Shown here piece after piece: positions 1 through 8,210 of a stretch of DNA of 64,000 nucleotides. Made by a program: the position numbers and the translations under genes. Location of the stretch: positions 1 through 64,000 of the forward strand of contig NZ_QEST01000141.1 of NCBI RefSeq assembly GCF_003311645.1, written 5' to 3'. Every line of letters starts with the position of its first letter. Position 1 is the stretch's first letter. The notes below the pieces were generated by a model, which was not told the DNA's origin, did no database searches, and saw only the letters and a program-made list of their open reading frames with translations. The stretch comes from Streptomyces sp. PT12 (lineage in GTDB: Bacteria > Actinomycetota > Actinomycetes > Streptomycetales > Streptomycetaceae).

Positions 1-114
1 TCAGTAGTGGTCTCGCTCATCAGGCGTCTCCTTGATCATCAGATCCGCCGTCTATCGGACACTCCCCGCCTGGGTCGACGAATACGTGGAGCAGGTCACC
101 CGGGAGCGTGCGGC

Positions 115-1362
115 ATGAGCGGGAAGCGGGGGAACGGCGAGGGGTCCATCTACCCCTACCGGAACGGCTTCGCCGCCTACGTCTGGGTCACCACCCCGGA
201 CGAGAAACGGAAGCGGAAGTACGTCTACGGGCCGAGCCGGACCGTCGTCCATGAGAAGTGGGTCAATCTGCACGCCGAAGCCAGCAAGGGGCCGGTCGCG
301 ACCAGCGTGCCGACCCTCGGGCAGTACCTCGCGGACTGGGTACGGGAAGTGGTGCAGCCGGAGTTGAAGCCGAAAACGGCCGAGACGTACGCGATGCACG
401 TCCGCCTGTACATCACGCCCGGGCTCGGGGGCAAGCGGCTCGACAAGCTGACCGTGCGGGACGTCCGCAAGTGGATCAACGACCTGATGGTTCAGTGCCA
501 GTGCTGCGCCCAGGGCAAGGACGCCCGGCGGCCCGAGCAGCACAGGGACCCGAAGCAACGGCGGCGTTGCTGCGCGGTCGGCCGGTGCTGCCAGCAGCTT
601 CCGTCTCGGCGGACCGTCCAGGACGCCAGGACCGTGCTGCGGTCGGCGCTCACGCACGCCATGACGGAGGAGCTGATCACGAAGAACGTGGCCGGCCTCG
701 TCAAGGTGCGGTCGGTCCGGAGGAAGAAGCCGAAGCCGTGGTCCGTGGAGGAGGCACGGACCTTCCTCGAAGCCGCTCGTGCCGCCGGTGACCCGCTCTA
801 CCCGGCGTACGTGCTCACGCTGGTACTCGGGCTCCGGCGCGGCGAAGTGCTCGGGCTCACCTGGGACAGCGTGGACCTGGACGCCCAGGAGCTGACCGTC
901 GAGCACTCGTTGCAGCGCATCCAACGGCGGCTCGTCCACGACGAGACGAAGACGGAAGCCTCGACGGCCGTGCTGCCGCTGCCCGACATCTGCGTGGCCG
1001 CGCTGAAGCTCCGGCGGGAAGCGCAGGAAGCCGCGCGGAATGCCGCGGGCGAGCTGTGGACCGAGAACCGGTTCGTGTTCACCACCCGGTACGGCACCCC
1101 TGTGGAGCCGAGGAACTTCAACCGGCAGTTCGCCGGCCGAGCGGACCGTGCGGGGGTACGGCGCATCCGCCTGCATGACACCCGGCACACCTGCGGGTCG
1201 CTCCTGGCCGCGCTCGACGTGCACCCGCGCATCGCCATGCAGATCCTGCGGCATAGCAAGATCGCCGTCACGATGGAGGTCTACACCCACGTGCCGTCCG
1301 AGGAGACGCGGAAGGCCCTGCGTCGGCTCGGCAAGCACTTGGGCGCTCAGCTGTCCACATAA
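115..1362 (+). CDS. tyrosine recombinase / phage-type integrase
   Basis: Site-specific DNA integrase of 415 residues. The N-terminal part has the arm-binding beta fold (EGSIYPYRNGFAAYVWV), then a SAM-like core-binding domain, then the catalytic domain. The catalytic residues are visible: Arg in LGLRRGE, HDTRH, LRHS, and the nucleophile Tyr in EVYTHV. A cysteine-rich insert at roughly residues 127-162 (CQCCAQG ... CCAVGRCCQQ) is typical of actinomycete element integrases. The ATG at 115 is preferred to an in-frame start at 7 because the protein then begins just before the conserved GEGSIYPYR segment and overlaps the preceding stop as ATGA. It would excise or integrate the element abutting the tRNA-Ala. 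Confidence 0.9.
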   Translation: MSGKRGNGEGSIYPYRNGFAAYVWVTTPDEKRKRKYVYGPSRTVVHEKWVNLHAEASKGPVATSVPTLGQYLADWVREVVQPELKPKTAETYAMHVRLYITPGLGGKRLDKLTVRDVRKWINDLMVQCQCCAQGKDARRPEQHRDPKQRRRCCAVGRCCQQLPSRRTVQDARTVLRSALTHAMTEELITKNVAGLVKVRSVRRKKPKPWSVEEARTFLEAARAAGDPLYPAYVLTLVLGLRRGEVLGLTWDSVDLDAQELTVEHSLQRIQRRLVHDETKTEASTAVLPLPDICVAALKLRREAQEAARNAAGELWTENRFVFTTRYGTPVEPRNFNRQFAGRADRAGVRRIRLHDTRHTCGSLLAALDVHPRIAMQILRHSKIAVTMEVYTHVPSEETRKALRRLGKHLGAQLST

Positions 1363-1386
1363 CGTGCCAGCGATGGCGAAGCCTGA

Positions 1387-1421
1387 CCGCTGTGCCCTCT
1401 GACAAGCGGAGGGCACAGCGG
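1387..1421. terminator. bidirectional hairpin terminator
   Basis: A 13-bp perfect inverted repeat (CCGCTGTGCCCTC and its complement, 9-nt loop) lies between the convergent integrase and the unknown gene ending at 1429. Confidence 0.75.
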
Positions 1422-1428
1422 TGTTGTG

Positions 1429-2076
1429 TCAGGCGTTGGCCTGGCCGCCCTTGCGTCTTTTGGCTCTTTCGTTCGGGTTCTTCCAGGCGGGCGCTCGCTT
1501 CGGCTCCAGCTTGGCAGCCTTCGATTCCTCGAATTTCGGAGTCCTTGCCGGCCAGCGTCGAGGAGTGTGACGCTCGCGGTTGAACGGGCCCAGGGGACCA
1601 GCATGGGCTTCCTTCAGCCACCGTTCTAGGGTGCTGGAGTATTCGGTTCGTGTCCCTGAGGAAGGTTGCTCCGAGTCCCAGGCGGGCTCCATTGGCAGTC
1701 CGTACACGGCTGAGATCGCCCGCCGGGGCGAGTAGCCCTGCTGCAACGCGGTCAGGTACATGGCGGTGACGGCTTTGGCGCGCTCGCCTGGCTTCTTCGA
1801 GCCACGTGGTTCTGGCACAGCGGCGGCGACAAAGTCAAGGAGTGTGCCGGTTCCGTGTCCGGACATGCGCTCTGCGAGCGCCGTGATGCGCTGTAGCTCA
1901 CGCTCGGAAGGGCGACGCACGTTGCGGCGGGCCTTCGGCGGCGGCAATACGCGCAGATCACACACCCGCCCAGTTCGCCAGTCCAATTCGGCTTCGAATG
2001 TCCACTCGGGCCAGCCGTAGACGTCCGTGATGCGCAAACCCCACGTGAGGGTGTCGACACACAGAGCACTCATCAT
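1429..2076 (-). CDS. hypothetical element protein
   Basis: A protein of 215 residues that I do not recognise. The middle (residues about 55-150) is helical and contains an AKAVTAMYLTALQQGYSPRRAISAVYG stretch that reads like a helix-turn-helix, suggesting DNA binding. The C terminus is very basic (KRAPAWKNPNERAKRRKGG). It starts at two adjacent ATG codons (2074 and 2076) and has no strong ribosome site. It converges on the integrase across a shared terminator, so it is probably element cargo or a regulator. Its function is unknown. Confidence 0.6.
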   Translation of the reverse strand: MMSALCVDTLTWGLRITDVYGWPEWTFEAELDWRTGRVCDLRVLPPPKARRNVRRPSERELQRITALAERMSGHGTGTLLDFVAAAVPEPRGSKKPGERAKAVTAMYLTALQQGYSPRRAISAVYGLPMEPAWDSEQPSSGTRTEYSSTLERWLKEAHAGPLGPFNRERHTPRRWPARTPKFEESKAAKLEPKRAPAWKNPNERAKRRKGGQANA

Positions 2077-2180
2077 GCAGGTCAGTTTGCCAGCAACTCT
2101 GCCCTTCTGCTGCGCGCCGTGGCCGAACCAGGCGCAGATGAGGGCCAGTTTGCCCAGGCCAGGGCCGAGAGGCTAACGGC

Positions 2181-2297
2181 ATGGCGATCAACGAACCAGA
2201 TTCCATGACCTGTCCAGACTGCGGAGGTGGGGGAGTAGATCCGCGTACGAGCGAGCCATGCGAGATGTGCCAAGGAAGCGGCACGGTTCCGCGTTGA
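2181..2297 (+). CDS. 38-residue DnaJ-type zinc-finger microprotein
   Basis: A short ORF that starts with ATG GCG ATC after a GAGAGG motif 8 nt upstream. It encodes two CxxCxGxG repeats, CPDCGGGG and CEMCQGSG, spaced 12 residues apart, which is the zinc-binding signature of the DnaJ central domain with nothing else around it. Both motifs are complete and the ORF closes with TGA, which argues against chance. Free-standing knuckles of this kind are known on actinomycete mobile elements. Its role is unknown; nucleic-acid or protein contact by the zinc site is inference. Confidence 0.6.
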   Translation: MAINEPDSMTCPDCGGGGVDPRTSEPCEMCQGSGTVPR

Positions 2298-2365
2298 GGT
2301 TGGACTTGCACCTCTGCCGACCGACGGCGTTCGCGGGTTGCTGTACTTCGCTGCTTGCACACACG

Positions 2366-2403
2366 CGGGAGCCCCCGCCGATCTTGATCGGCGGGGGCTC
2401 CCG
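2366..2403. terminator. strong hairpin terminator downstream of tRNA-Ala
   Basis: An 18-bp perfect inverted repeat starting CGGGAGCCCCCGCCGATC around a 2-nt centre, 38 nt beyond the 3' end of the tRNA-Ala gene. Confidence 0.8.
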
Positions 2404-2441
2404 TCTGCCGTTCCACCTGGTCCTGGAAACGGGCCCTGCTG

Positions 2442-2515
2442 TGGACCTGAGGGGATTTGAACCCCTGACCCCCTCGTTGCGAACGAGATGCGCTACCAGG
2501 CTGCGCTACAGGCCC
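2442..2515 (-). tRNA. tRNA-Ala (anticodon CGC)
   Basis: A 74-nt cloverleaf, CCA not encoded. Acceptor 5' GGGCCTG pairs with CAGGTCC and contains the G3-U70 wobble that identifies alanine tRNAs. The D stem is GCGC/GCGC, the anticodon stem is TCTCG/CGAGG with loop TTCGCAA, and the T stem is AGGGG/CCCCT with loop TTCAAAT. The discriminator base is A. Confidence 0.95.
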
Positions 2516-2570
2516 TTGCGACTGACGAAACTGTAGCACCCAGTGCGCCGCGGGCCGAAATCTGTTCCCG

Positions 2571-3524
2571 TCACTCGCCCGCGGCCCTGCGGTGGTCCTC
2601 CTCCGCGTACTGGTCGAACAGCGGCGTGCGCTGCGGGGCCTTCGGGTCGGCGCGCGGGGTGGGCGGGGCGGGCGGGCTGCCCGCGGTGGTGGAGCGGGCC
2701 GCGCTCCACGTGTCCGGGGCGTCCAGGTCCACGCCGCGGGTGGTGCGGGGGGCGACGGGGGCGCTCACATACGTCGGGAGCGGCACCGGGGCGGGGTCCC
2801 AGCTCTCCGGCTCCTCAGCGGCCGCGGCCGGGGCGCGGCGGCGCTCCTGGTCGACCCACTCCGCGTGTTCGGTCTGCTCGACGATCCGCGCCGATGGCTG
2901 TTCAGGAACGGCGGACGCGCTCTTCTGCGTGCGCTCGCGCAGGCGGCGGGCGGCCTCTTCGGCGCGGCGGCGGTCGAGGGCAACGGCGTAGCGGCGGCGC
3001 TCCTGGCGGCGGACGTGGACCACGTACGCGATGAGCAGCGCCGCGGGGATCGCGGGGAGCCACAGGAAGCCGGGGCCTGTGGAGAGTGTGAAGATCCCGC
3101 CCAGCGTGAACGCCAGCAGAAGCGCCATGGTGGTGCGCCTGCGGCGCACGAGGACCTTGGTGCGGGGCGCACGGGGGTTCGGGGTGGCGGCGGGCTTCGG
3201 CGCGGTGACGGGCTTGGCGAAAGCGCGGACATCCGCGCTCGGGCGCGCGGCTCCGCCCTCGTCGGCGCCGGGGTCGCCCGACGGGCTGTCGTCGTGCCCG
3301 CCGTGGGGTGAGTGGGGGGCGTCGTGCGGCGCGTTGGGGTCGTCCTGGGCGGTGGCCTCGGCCTCCTGCGCGCGTCTGCCGCGCGTCAGCAGGCGGATGG
3401 CCGTGCTGAAGCGCTCCGTCGGGCGCGCCTCGTTGAGCTCGTCCTGTCTGCGGAGCCACATCGGCACGAGATAGGCGGCCCAGGCCCCGACGATGACTGC
3501 GAAGATGAGGCCACTGCTACTCAC
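2571..3524 (-). CDS. sepX: SepX/GlpR-type divisome membrane protein
   Basis: A protein of 317 residues from the GTG at 3524. The N terminus, SSSGLIFAVIVGAWAAYLVPMW followed by LRRQDELNEARPTERFSTAIRLL, is the hallmark of the actinobacterial division protein called SepX in Streptomyces (GlpR in corynebacteria): one N-terminal membrane helix, then a cytoplasmic linker. Around residues 145-175 there are two more hydrophobic segments, then a long charged Pro/Ala-rich tail. An in-frame ATG at 3557 exists, but the GTG puts the protein start at the conserved SSSGL. A TACGGT -10-like box lies 6 nt before that GTG, compatible with leaderless transcription. The gene follows the galU-moeA-moaC-mog-rimJ run; in this family the partner is the gephyrin-like MoeA. 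Confidence 0.8.
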   Translation of the reverse strand: MSSSGLIFAVIVGAWAAYLVPMWLRRQDELNEARPTERFSTAIRLLTRGRRAQEAEATAQDDPNAPHDAPHSPHGGHDDSPSGDPGADEGGAARPSADVRAFAKPVTAPKPAATPNPRAPRTKVLVRRRRTTMALLLAFTLGGIFTLSTGPGFLWLPAIPAALLIAYVVHVRRQERRRYAVALDRRRAEEAARRLRERTQKSASAVPEQPSARIVEQTEHAEWVDQERRRAPAAAAEEPESWDPAPVPLPTYVSAPVAPRTTRGVDLDAPDTWSAARSTTAGSPPAPPTPRADPKAPQRTPLFDQYAEEDHRRAAGE

Positions 3525-3641
3525 GCTGACACCGTAGAGGGATTCGCGTGAGTCCATCTGCCAAATTGGGCGGTGTGTCGCACGATCAGGCCGTCATCCC
3601 GGGTATTTCTTCGTATTGTTATCTAAAATCGAACACGCATT

Positions 3642-4262
3642 TTATTTCTGGGTGGCGTTGTCCCTGACCCAGCGGGCCAGCAGCCCCTGCGGGACCTCCT
3701 CCGCCGTCAGCGCGAAGACGAGGTGGTCGCGCCACGCGCCGTCGATATGGAGATAACGCGGGCGCACACCCTCTTCACGGAATCCCAGTTTCTCCACGAC
3801 CCGGCGGCTCGGGCCGTTCTCCGGGCGAATGCAGATCTCCACCCGGTGCAGCCCGAGGGCGCCGAAGCAGTGGTCCGTCGCCAGCGCCACCGCCGTCGGG
3901 ATCAGGCCGCGCCCTGCCACCGCGCGGTCGACCCAGTATCCGATGTGCGCCGAGCACATCGAGCCCCAGGTGATCCCCGCCACCGTCAACTGCCCCACAA
4001 GACGCCGCCGGTGCTCCACCACGAACGGCAGCATCCGGCCCGCCTGCGCCTCACCCCGCAGATGCCGCACCATCTGCCGGAACGTCGGCCTGCGCGCGGC
4101 CAGATGACCCGCGGGCGGTGGGGGGATGGTGGCCTCCCAGGGGCGCAGCCAGTCGCGATTGCGGTGGTTGACCTCGCGCCACGCGCGGTGGTCGCGCTGT
4201 CGGATGGGCCGGAGCGTGACCTCGCCGTATCCCAGCTCCACGGACCACGAGTGCGCGTTCAC
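3642..4262 (-). CDS. rimJ: RimJ/RimL-type GNAT N-acetyltransferase
   Basis: A 206-residue GNAT acetyltransferase. Residues about 12-25 carry the VTLRPIRQRDHRAW opening of the RimJ/RimL subfamily. The acetyl-CoA loop is RAVAGRGLIPTA near residue 125, and the C-terminal motif HRVEICIRPENGPSRRVVEKLGF is complete. The GTG start at 4262 overlaps the mog stop as GTGA, so the two genes are translationally coupled. A much longer in-frame extension toward 4805 is an artefact running through mog. The gene ends the galU operon. The acceptor substrate (a protein N terminus or small molecule) cannot be told from sequence. It lies 84 bp before the start of the A+T-richer region upstream of sepX. Confidence 0.85.
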   Translation of the reverse strand: MNAHSWSVELGYGEVTLRPIRQRDHRAWREVNHRNRDWLRPWEATIPPPPAGHLAARRPTFRQMVRHLRGEAQAGRMLPFVVEHRRRLVGQLTVAGITWGSMCSAHIGYWVDRAVAGRGLIPTAVALATDHCFGALGLHRVEICIRPENGPSRRVVEKLGFREEGVRPRYLHIDGAWRDHLVFALTAEEVPQGLLARWVRDNATQK

Positions 4263-4750
4263 GGCCGGTGATCGCCGCCGTTCACCTGGTCGACCGCGTG
4301 CCGCAGAAGCGGGCGCAGCACCGCGAGGCCGTCCTTCACGCCGCCGGTCGAGCCGGGCAGGTTGACGATCAGGGTGCGGCCCGCGACCCCGGCGAGGCCG
4401 CGCGAGAGGGCGGCCGTCGGCACCTTGGCCAGGCCCGCCGCGCGGATCGCCTCGGCGATGCCGGGGATCTCGAAGTCCAGGACGCGGCGCGTCATCTCGG
4501 GCGTGCGGTCGGTCGGCGAGATGCCGGTGCCCCCGGTGGTCAGGACGACGTCGTAGCCCTCGTGGAGCGCCGCGCGCAGGGCCTTCTCGACCGGCTCGCC
4601 GTCGGGGACCACGCGCGGCCCGTCGGCCGCGAAGCCCAACTCCCCGAGCGCGGCGACCAGAAGGGGTCCCGTGGTGTCGGGGTAGACGCCCGCGGAGGCG
4701 CGGTTGGACGCGGTGATCGCCAGGCCGCGGTACGGGGACGGGTCGCTCAT
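4259..4750 (-). CDS. mog: MogA/MoaB-type molybdopterin adenylyltransferase
   Basis: A 163-residue protein of the MogA/MoaB fold, which binds molybdopterin and adenylylates it before molybdate insertion. The diagnostic [16 protein letters not shown] loop lies at about residues 69-84 and the second substrate loop [13 protein letters not shown] near residue 130. ATGA overlap with moaC upstream and GTGA overlap with the acetyltransferase downstream place it inside one operon. The whole domain is present and the length is normal. Confidence 0.9.
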   Translation of the reverse strand: MSDPSPYRGLAITASNRASAGVYPDTTGPLLVAALGELGFAADGPRVVPDGEPVEKALRAALHEGYDVVLTTGGTGISPTDRTPEMTRRVLDFEIPGIAEAIRAAGLAKVPTAALSRGLAGVAGRTLIVNLPGSTGGVKDGLAVLRPLLRHAVDQVNGGDHRP

Positions 4751-5229
4751 GAGGAACGGCTCCAGTCCCCCGACCGGCCGCCCGACTTCTCCTCGACGCG
4801 CACATCCGTGATGACGGCGGCCTTGTCGACCGCCTTCACCATGTCCACGACCGTCAACGCGGCCACGCCGACCGCGGTCAGGGCCTCCATCTCGACCCCG
4901 GTGCGCCCGGTGGTCCTGACCGTCGCGGCGATCTCGACGGCGTCGTCGGCGACGGTCAGGTCCACCGTGACGCCGGTGATCTCCAGGGGGTGGCAGAGCG
5001 GGACCAGCTCGGGCGTCCGCTTGGCGCCCATGATCCCGGCGATCCGCGCGGTCGCGAGCACGTCGCCCTTGGGCAGCCCCTCGCCGCGCAACAGCGCGAC
5101 CACGCGGGGGGCGAGAAGGACCCGGCCGGTGGCTCGCGCGGTGCGGGCGGTGATGTCCTTGCCCGACACATCGACCATGCGGGCGGCCCCCGAGTCGTCG
5201 AGATGCGTGAGGTGCGGGGAGCTGCTCAT
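4747..5229 (-). CDS. moaC: cyclic pyranopterin monophosphate synthase MoaC
   Basis: A 160-residue MoaC, which converts the GTP-derived 3',8-cyclo intermediate to cyclic pyranopterin monophosphate in molybdenum cofactor synthesis. The conserved active-site blocks are intact: [27 protein letters not shown] and [23 protein letters not shown] with the catalytic Lys pair. It is followed by mog with an ATGA overlap and preceded by moeA with a 22-bp gap. No moaA or moaE is in the window, so the pathway must be completed elsewhere. Confidence 0.95.
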   Translation of the reverse strand: MSSSPHLTHLDDSGAARMVDVSGKDITARTARATGRVLLAPRVVALLRGEGLPKGDVLATARIAGIMGAKRTPELVPLCHPLEITGVTVDLTVADDAVEIAATVRTTGRTGVEMEALTAVGVAALTVVDMVKAVDKAAVITDVRVEEKSGGRSGDWSRSS

Positions 5230-5251
5230 GAGCAGTAACGGTACCCCTCGC

Positions 5252-6517
5252 TCAGCCCAGCAGCACCACCGTCAGGACGGCCCCCGGCTCGGCCGCGGTG
5301 GCCGCCTCGGGGATCTCGATCAACGCGTTGGCGCGGGCGAGCGACGCCACCAGGTACGAACCCGCGCCGCCGACCGGTGCGACCGTGCCCTCATCGGAGG
5401 AGTAGGTGCCGCGCAGATACTGGCGGCGCCCTGGGGGCGAGGTCAGCGGCGCCTCGCACGCCAGGCGCGCGGTGACCCGCGGCCGGTCGAGCGCGTCGGG
5501 CGCGTGCCCCGCGAGGGCGCGCAGCGCCGGGCGCACGAACAGCTCGAACGAGACATACGCGCTCACGGGGTTGCCCGGCAGGCCGAGGAGCGGGACGCGG
5601 TCGGGGCCGAGCAGGCCGAACGCCTGGGGCTTGCCCGGCTGCATGGCCACGCGGCGGAAGTCCACCTCGCCTGCGAGCGCCTCCTTGACCACGTCGAACG
5701 CGCCGACGCTCACGCCGCCGCTGGTGACCACGAGGTCGGCGCGCACCAGCTGCTCGTCGAGGGCGGCGCGCAGCGAGGGGGCGTCGTCGGCGACGGCCGC
5801 GACCCTGTAGGCCACCGCTCCCGCGGCCTGGGCGGCCGAGGTGAGCATGAACCCGTTCGAATCATGGATCTGCCCGGGGCCGAGCGGCTGCCCTGGCGCG
5901 GTCAGCTCGCTGCCCGTCGAGAGCACGACGACCCGGGGGCGCGGGCGGACGAGCGCGGTGGCGTGGCCGAGCGCGGCGAGCAGGCCGAGCTGGGGAGGAC
6001 CGAGGACCGTGCCGGCGGTGAGCGCGATGGCGCCCGTGGCCGCGTCGCTGCCGCGGCCGTTGATGAAGGCGCGGGCCGGGGCGCCGCGGTTGACCCGCAC
6101 CTCGGGGCCGTGCTCGCGCTGGCCGTTCATGCCGGTGGCGGGCCCGCCACCGGCGCCGCCGTCGGTCCACTCGACGGGAACGACGGCCTGCGCGCCGGGC
6201 GGGAGGGGCGCGCCGGTCATGATGCGCGCCGCCTCGCCGGGGCCGACGGCTGGCAACGTGTCGCTGCCCGCCGCGATGTCGCCGACGACGCGGAGCACCG
6301 CGGGGTACTCCTCGGTGGCCGTCTCGACGTCGGCGGTGCGCACCGCGTAGCCGTCCATGGAGCTGTTGTCGAACGGCGGCAGCGGGGCGGTGACCACCAC
6401 GTCGTCCACCAGGACGCAGCCCGCGGCGTCGAGGAGCGGCAGCTCGATGGGCTCGAGGGGGCGCATGGCCCCCAGGACGTCGTCGCGGTGCTCCTCGACC
6501 GACCAGGTGTCATTCAA
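5252..6517 (-). CDS. moeA: gephyrin-like molybdopterin molybdotransferase (MoeA/Glp)
   Basis: A 421-residue MoeA. Domains in order: the N-terminal region with [14 protein letters not shown] (about residues 48-61), the domain with [16 protein letters not shown], then the MPT-binding domain with [38 protein letters not shown] and [15 protein letters not shown], and a C-terminal beta domain. The preferred start is the TTG at 6517: it begins the protein at NDTWSVEEH and overlaps the end of galU by 8 nt, with GAGGAG 10 nt upstream. An in-frame ATG at 6589 lies inside galU and gives an unrelated N terminus. The family enzyme inserts molybdate, but in actinobacteria the copy beside sepX/glpR has been described as a division scaffold (Glp). 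Confidence 0.88.
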   Translation of the reverse strand: MNDTWSVEEHRDDVLGAMRPLEPIELPLLDAAGCVLVDDVVVTAPLPPFDNSSMDGYAVRTADVETATEEYPAVLRVVGDIAAGSDTLPAVGPGEAARIMTGAPLPPGAQAVVPVEWTDGGAGGGPATGMNGQREHGPEVRVNRGAPARAFINGRGSDAATGAIALTAGTVLGPPQLGLLAALGHATALVRPRPRVVVLSTGSELTAPGQPLGPGQIHDSNGFMLTSAAQAAGAVAYRVAAVADDAPSLRAALDEQLVRADLVVTSGGVSVGAFDVVKEALAGEVDFRRVAMQPGKPQAFGLLGPDRVPLLGLPGNPVSAYVSFELFVRPALRALAGHAPDALDRPRVTARLACEAPLTSPPGRRQYLRGTYSSDEGTVAPVGGAGSYLVASLARANALIEIPEAATAAEPGAVLTVVLLG

Positions 6518-7421
6518 CGTGCGGCATCTCCTCGCTGACGTACTGCCGCAGCCAGGAGCGGAACTCCGGGCCGAGGTCGGGGCGTTCACAGGCCAGCCTC
6601 ACGATGGACCGCAGATAGTCGGCGCGGTCGCCCGTGTCGTAGCGGCGGCCCTTGAAGACCACACCGTAGACCGGCGCGCCCGCCGCCGGGTCGCTCGCCA
6701 TGGCCTGGAGCGCGTCGGTCAGCTGGATTTCGCCGCCGCGCCCGGGCGGGGTCTTGTCCAGCACCTCGAAGACGCTGGGGTCGAGGACGTAGCGGCCGAT
6801 GATCGCGAGGTTCGACGGGGCGTCGGCGGGGTCGGGCTTCTCGACCAGACCCGTCACGCGCATGACACCGTCGGCGACGGGGTCGACGGAGGCGGCGCCG
6901 TAGAGGTTGATCTGGGAGGGGTCGACCTCCATCAGCGCGATGACGCTGCCGCCGTGCTCGGCCTGGGCCTCGATCATGCGGGTCAGCAGCGGGTCGCGTG
7001 GGTCGATCAGGTCGTCGCCGAGGAGGACGGCGAACGGCTGGTCGCCGACGTGCGGCTCGGCGCACATCACGGCGTGGCCCAGGCCCTTGGGGTCACCCTG
7101 GCGGACGTAGTGGATGGTGGCCAGGGCCGTGGACTGCTGGACGCGGCGGAGGCGTTCCTCGTCGCCCTTGCGGCGGAGCGCGTCCTCCAACTCGTAGTTC
7201 CGGTCGAAGTGGTCCTCGACGGGACGCTTGTTGCGGCCGGTGATCATGAGCACGTCGGTGAGCCCTGCGGCCGTCGCCTCTTCCACCACGTACTGGATCG
7301 CGGGTTGGTCGACGACCGGCAGCATCTCCTTGGGGGTGGCCTTCGTGGCGGGCAGAAACCGTGTGCCGAGCCCGGCGGCGGGAATGACAGCCTTGCTGAT
7401 CCGGGGGCGTGGTGACGTCAT
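6510..7421 (-). CDS. galU: UTP-glucose-1-phosphate uridylyltransferase
   Basis: A 303-residue GalU, which makes UDP-glucose for glycans and glycolipids. The nucleotide-binding signature PAAGLGTRFLPATKATPKEM lies at residues about 12-31, followed by IQYVVEEA, the metal/UDP segment LLGDDLID, and VEKPDPADAPSNLAIIGRYVL. The ATG at 7421 is chosen over an in-frame ATG at 7439 because family members start just before PRISKAVIP. It is first in the operon and is read divergently from the 5-FCL gene across a 128-bp gap. Confidence 0.93.
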   Translation of the reverse strand: MTSPRPRISKAVIPAAGLGTRFLPATKATPKEMLPVVDQPAIQYVVEEATAAGLTDVLMITGRNKRPVEDHFDRNYELEDALRRKGDEERLRRVQQSTALATIHYVRQGDPKGLGHAVMCAEPHVGDQPFAVLLGDDLIDPRDPLLTRMIEAQAEHGGSVIALMEVDPSQINLYGAASVDPVADGVMRVTGLVEKPDPADAPSNLAIIGRYVLDPSVFEVLDKTPPGRGGEIQLTDALQAMASDPAAGAPVYGVVFKGRRYDTGDRADYLRSIVRLACERPDLGPEFRSWLRQYVSEEMPHVE

Positions 7422-7549
7422 GCCGGTCACTTTATCCATCTAGTGTGCGGGCACCGGGCAAGCCAGGGTATGCGCCGTGTTACCGGCGCGTCGGCCCAGG
7501 TCGGACGGGCGATCGGGGCCGGGGATCGGGAAGGGAGCGGGCGCGGAAC

Positions 7550-8209
7550 GTGGATGACGTCGCGACATGGAAACGGTCGGTCAGACGGGATCTGCTCGCG
7601 GTGCGGGCGGCGATGGCGGACGACGAGGTGCGGCAGGCGGCCCAGGCGCTGGCGGCGCGCGCCCTCGAACTGCCGGAGCTGGCCGCGTTGATGGGCGAGG
7701 GCGAGGGCGGCGGCGCGGGCGAGGGCGTGGGTGAACGCGGTGGCACGGTCGCCGCGTATGTCTCGGTGGGGAGTGAGCCGGGCACGCTCGCGCTGTTGAA
7801 CGTGCTGCGCGAGCGGGGCGTGCGCGTTCTGCTGCCGGTGCTTCTCGCCGACGACGACCTGGACTGGGCGGAGTACGAGGGCGCTGGGCGGCTCGTGGAG
7901 GCCGAGCACGCGGGGCGCATCCGGCTGTTGCAGCCCAGCGGGCGGCGCCTTGGCCCCGGGGCGGTGACCGGGGCGGCGGTGGTGCTGCTGCCCGGGCTCG
8001 CCGTGGACCGGCGCGGGGTGCGGATGGGGCGCGGCGGGGGCAGCTACGACCGGGCGCTGGCCCGCCTGGCCGACGCGGACGCGCGGCCCGCGCTCGTCGC
8101 CGTCGTCTACGGGCACGAGGTGGTCGACGAGCTGCCGCACGAGCCGCATGACCGACCGGTGCACGCGGCGCTCACGCCGGAGGGCGTGCACCGGTTCGCG
8201 CCGGGGTGA
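7550..8209 (+). CDS. 5-formyltetrahydrofolate cyclo-ligase
   Basis: A 219-residue 5-FCL (MTHFS), which converts 5-formyl-THF to 5,10-methenyl-THF using ATP. The N terminus KRSVRRDLLAVRAAM is the substrate/ATP region and LLPGLAVDRRGVRMGRGGGSYDRAL (residues about 145-170) is the family signature with the glycine-rich phosphate loop. The GTG at 7550 is the likely start, with a GGGAG-like site upstream. A Gly/Glu-rich insertion (GEGEGGGAGEGVGERGG) near residue 55 is unusual but in a variable loop. The gene ends 1 nt before the convergent acylase gene, with no room for a dedicated terminator. Confidence 0.88.
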   Translation: MDDVATWKRSVRRDLLAVRAAMADDEVRQAAQALAARALELPELAALMGEGEGGGAGEGVGERGGTVAAYVSVGSEPGTLALLNVLRERGVRVLLPVLLADDDLDWAEYEGAGRLVEAEHAGRIRLLQPSGRRLGPGAVTGAAVVLLPGLAVDRRGVRMGRGGGSYDRALARLADADARPALVAVVYGHEVVDELPHEPHDRPVHAALTPEGVHRFAPG

Positions 8210-8210
8210 A

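Larger units (their letters stand above)
1..2441. mobile_element. probable right end of an integrated element next to tRNA-Ala
   Basis: A tyrosine recombinase, an unknown gene and a tiny zinc-finger ORF lie on the 3' side of a tRNA-Ala gene, which is where tRNA-directed elements of actinomycetes insert. The other end is outside the window, so no second copy of the tRNA 3' end could be checked. Just before the integrase, an open stretch from 8 ends in a TGA at 116-118 that overlaps the integrase ATG; it has no convincing start and may be the tail of an upstream gene. The boundaries are inferred. Confidence 0.45.

Noticed and set aside
4268-6538. 756-codon plus-strand frame through mog, moaC and moeA
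   Set aside because: Antisense shadow of the operon in GC-rich DNA; no domains and the minus-strand genes are clear.
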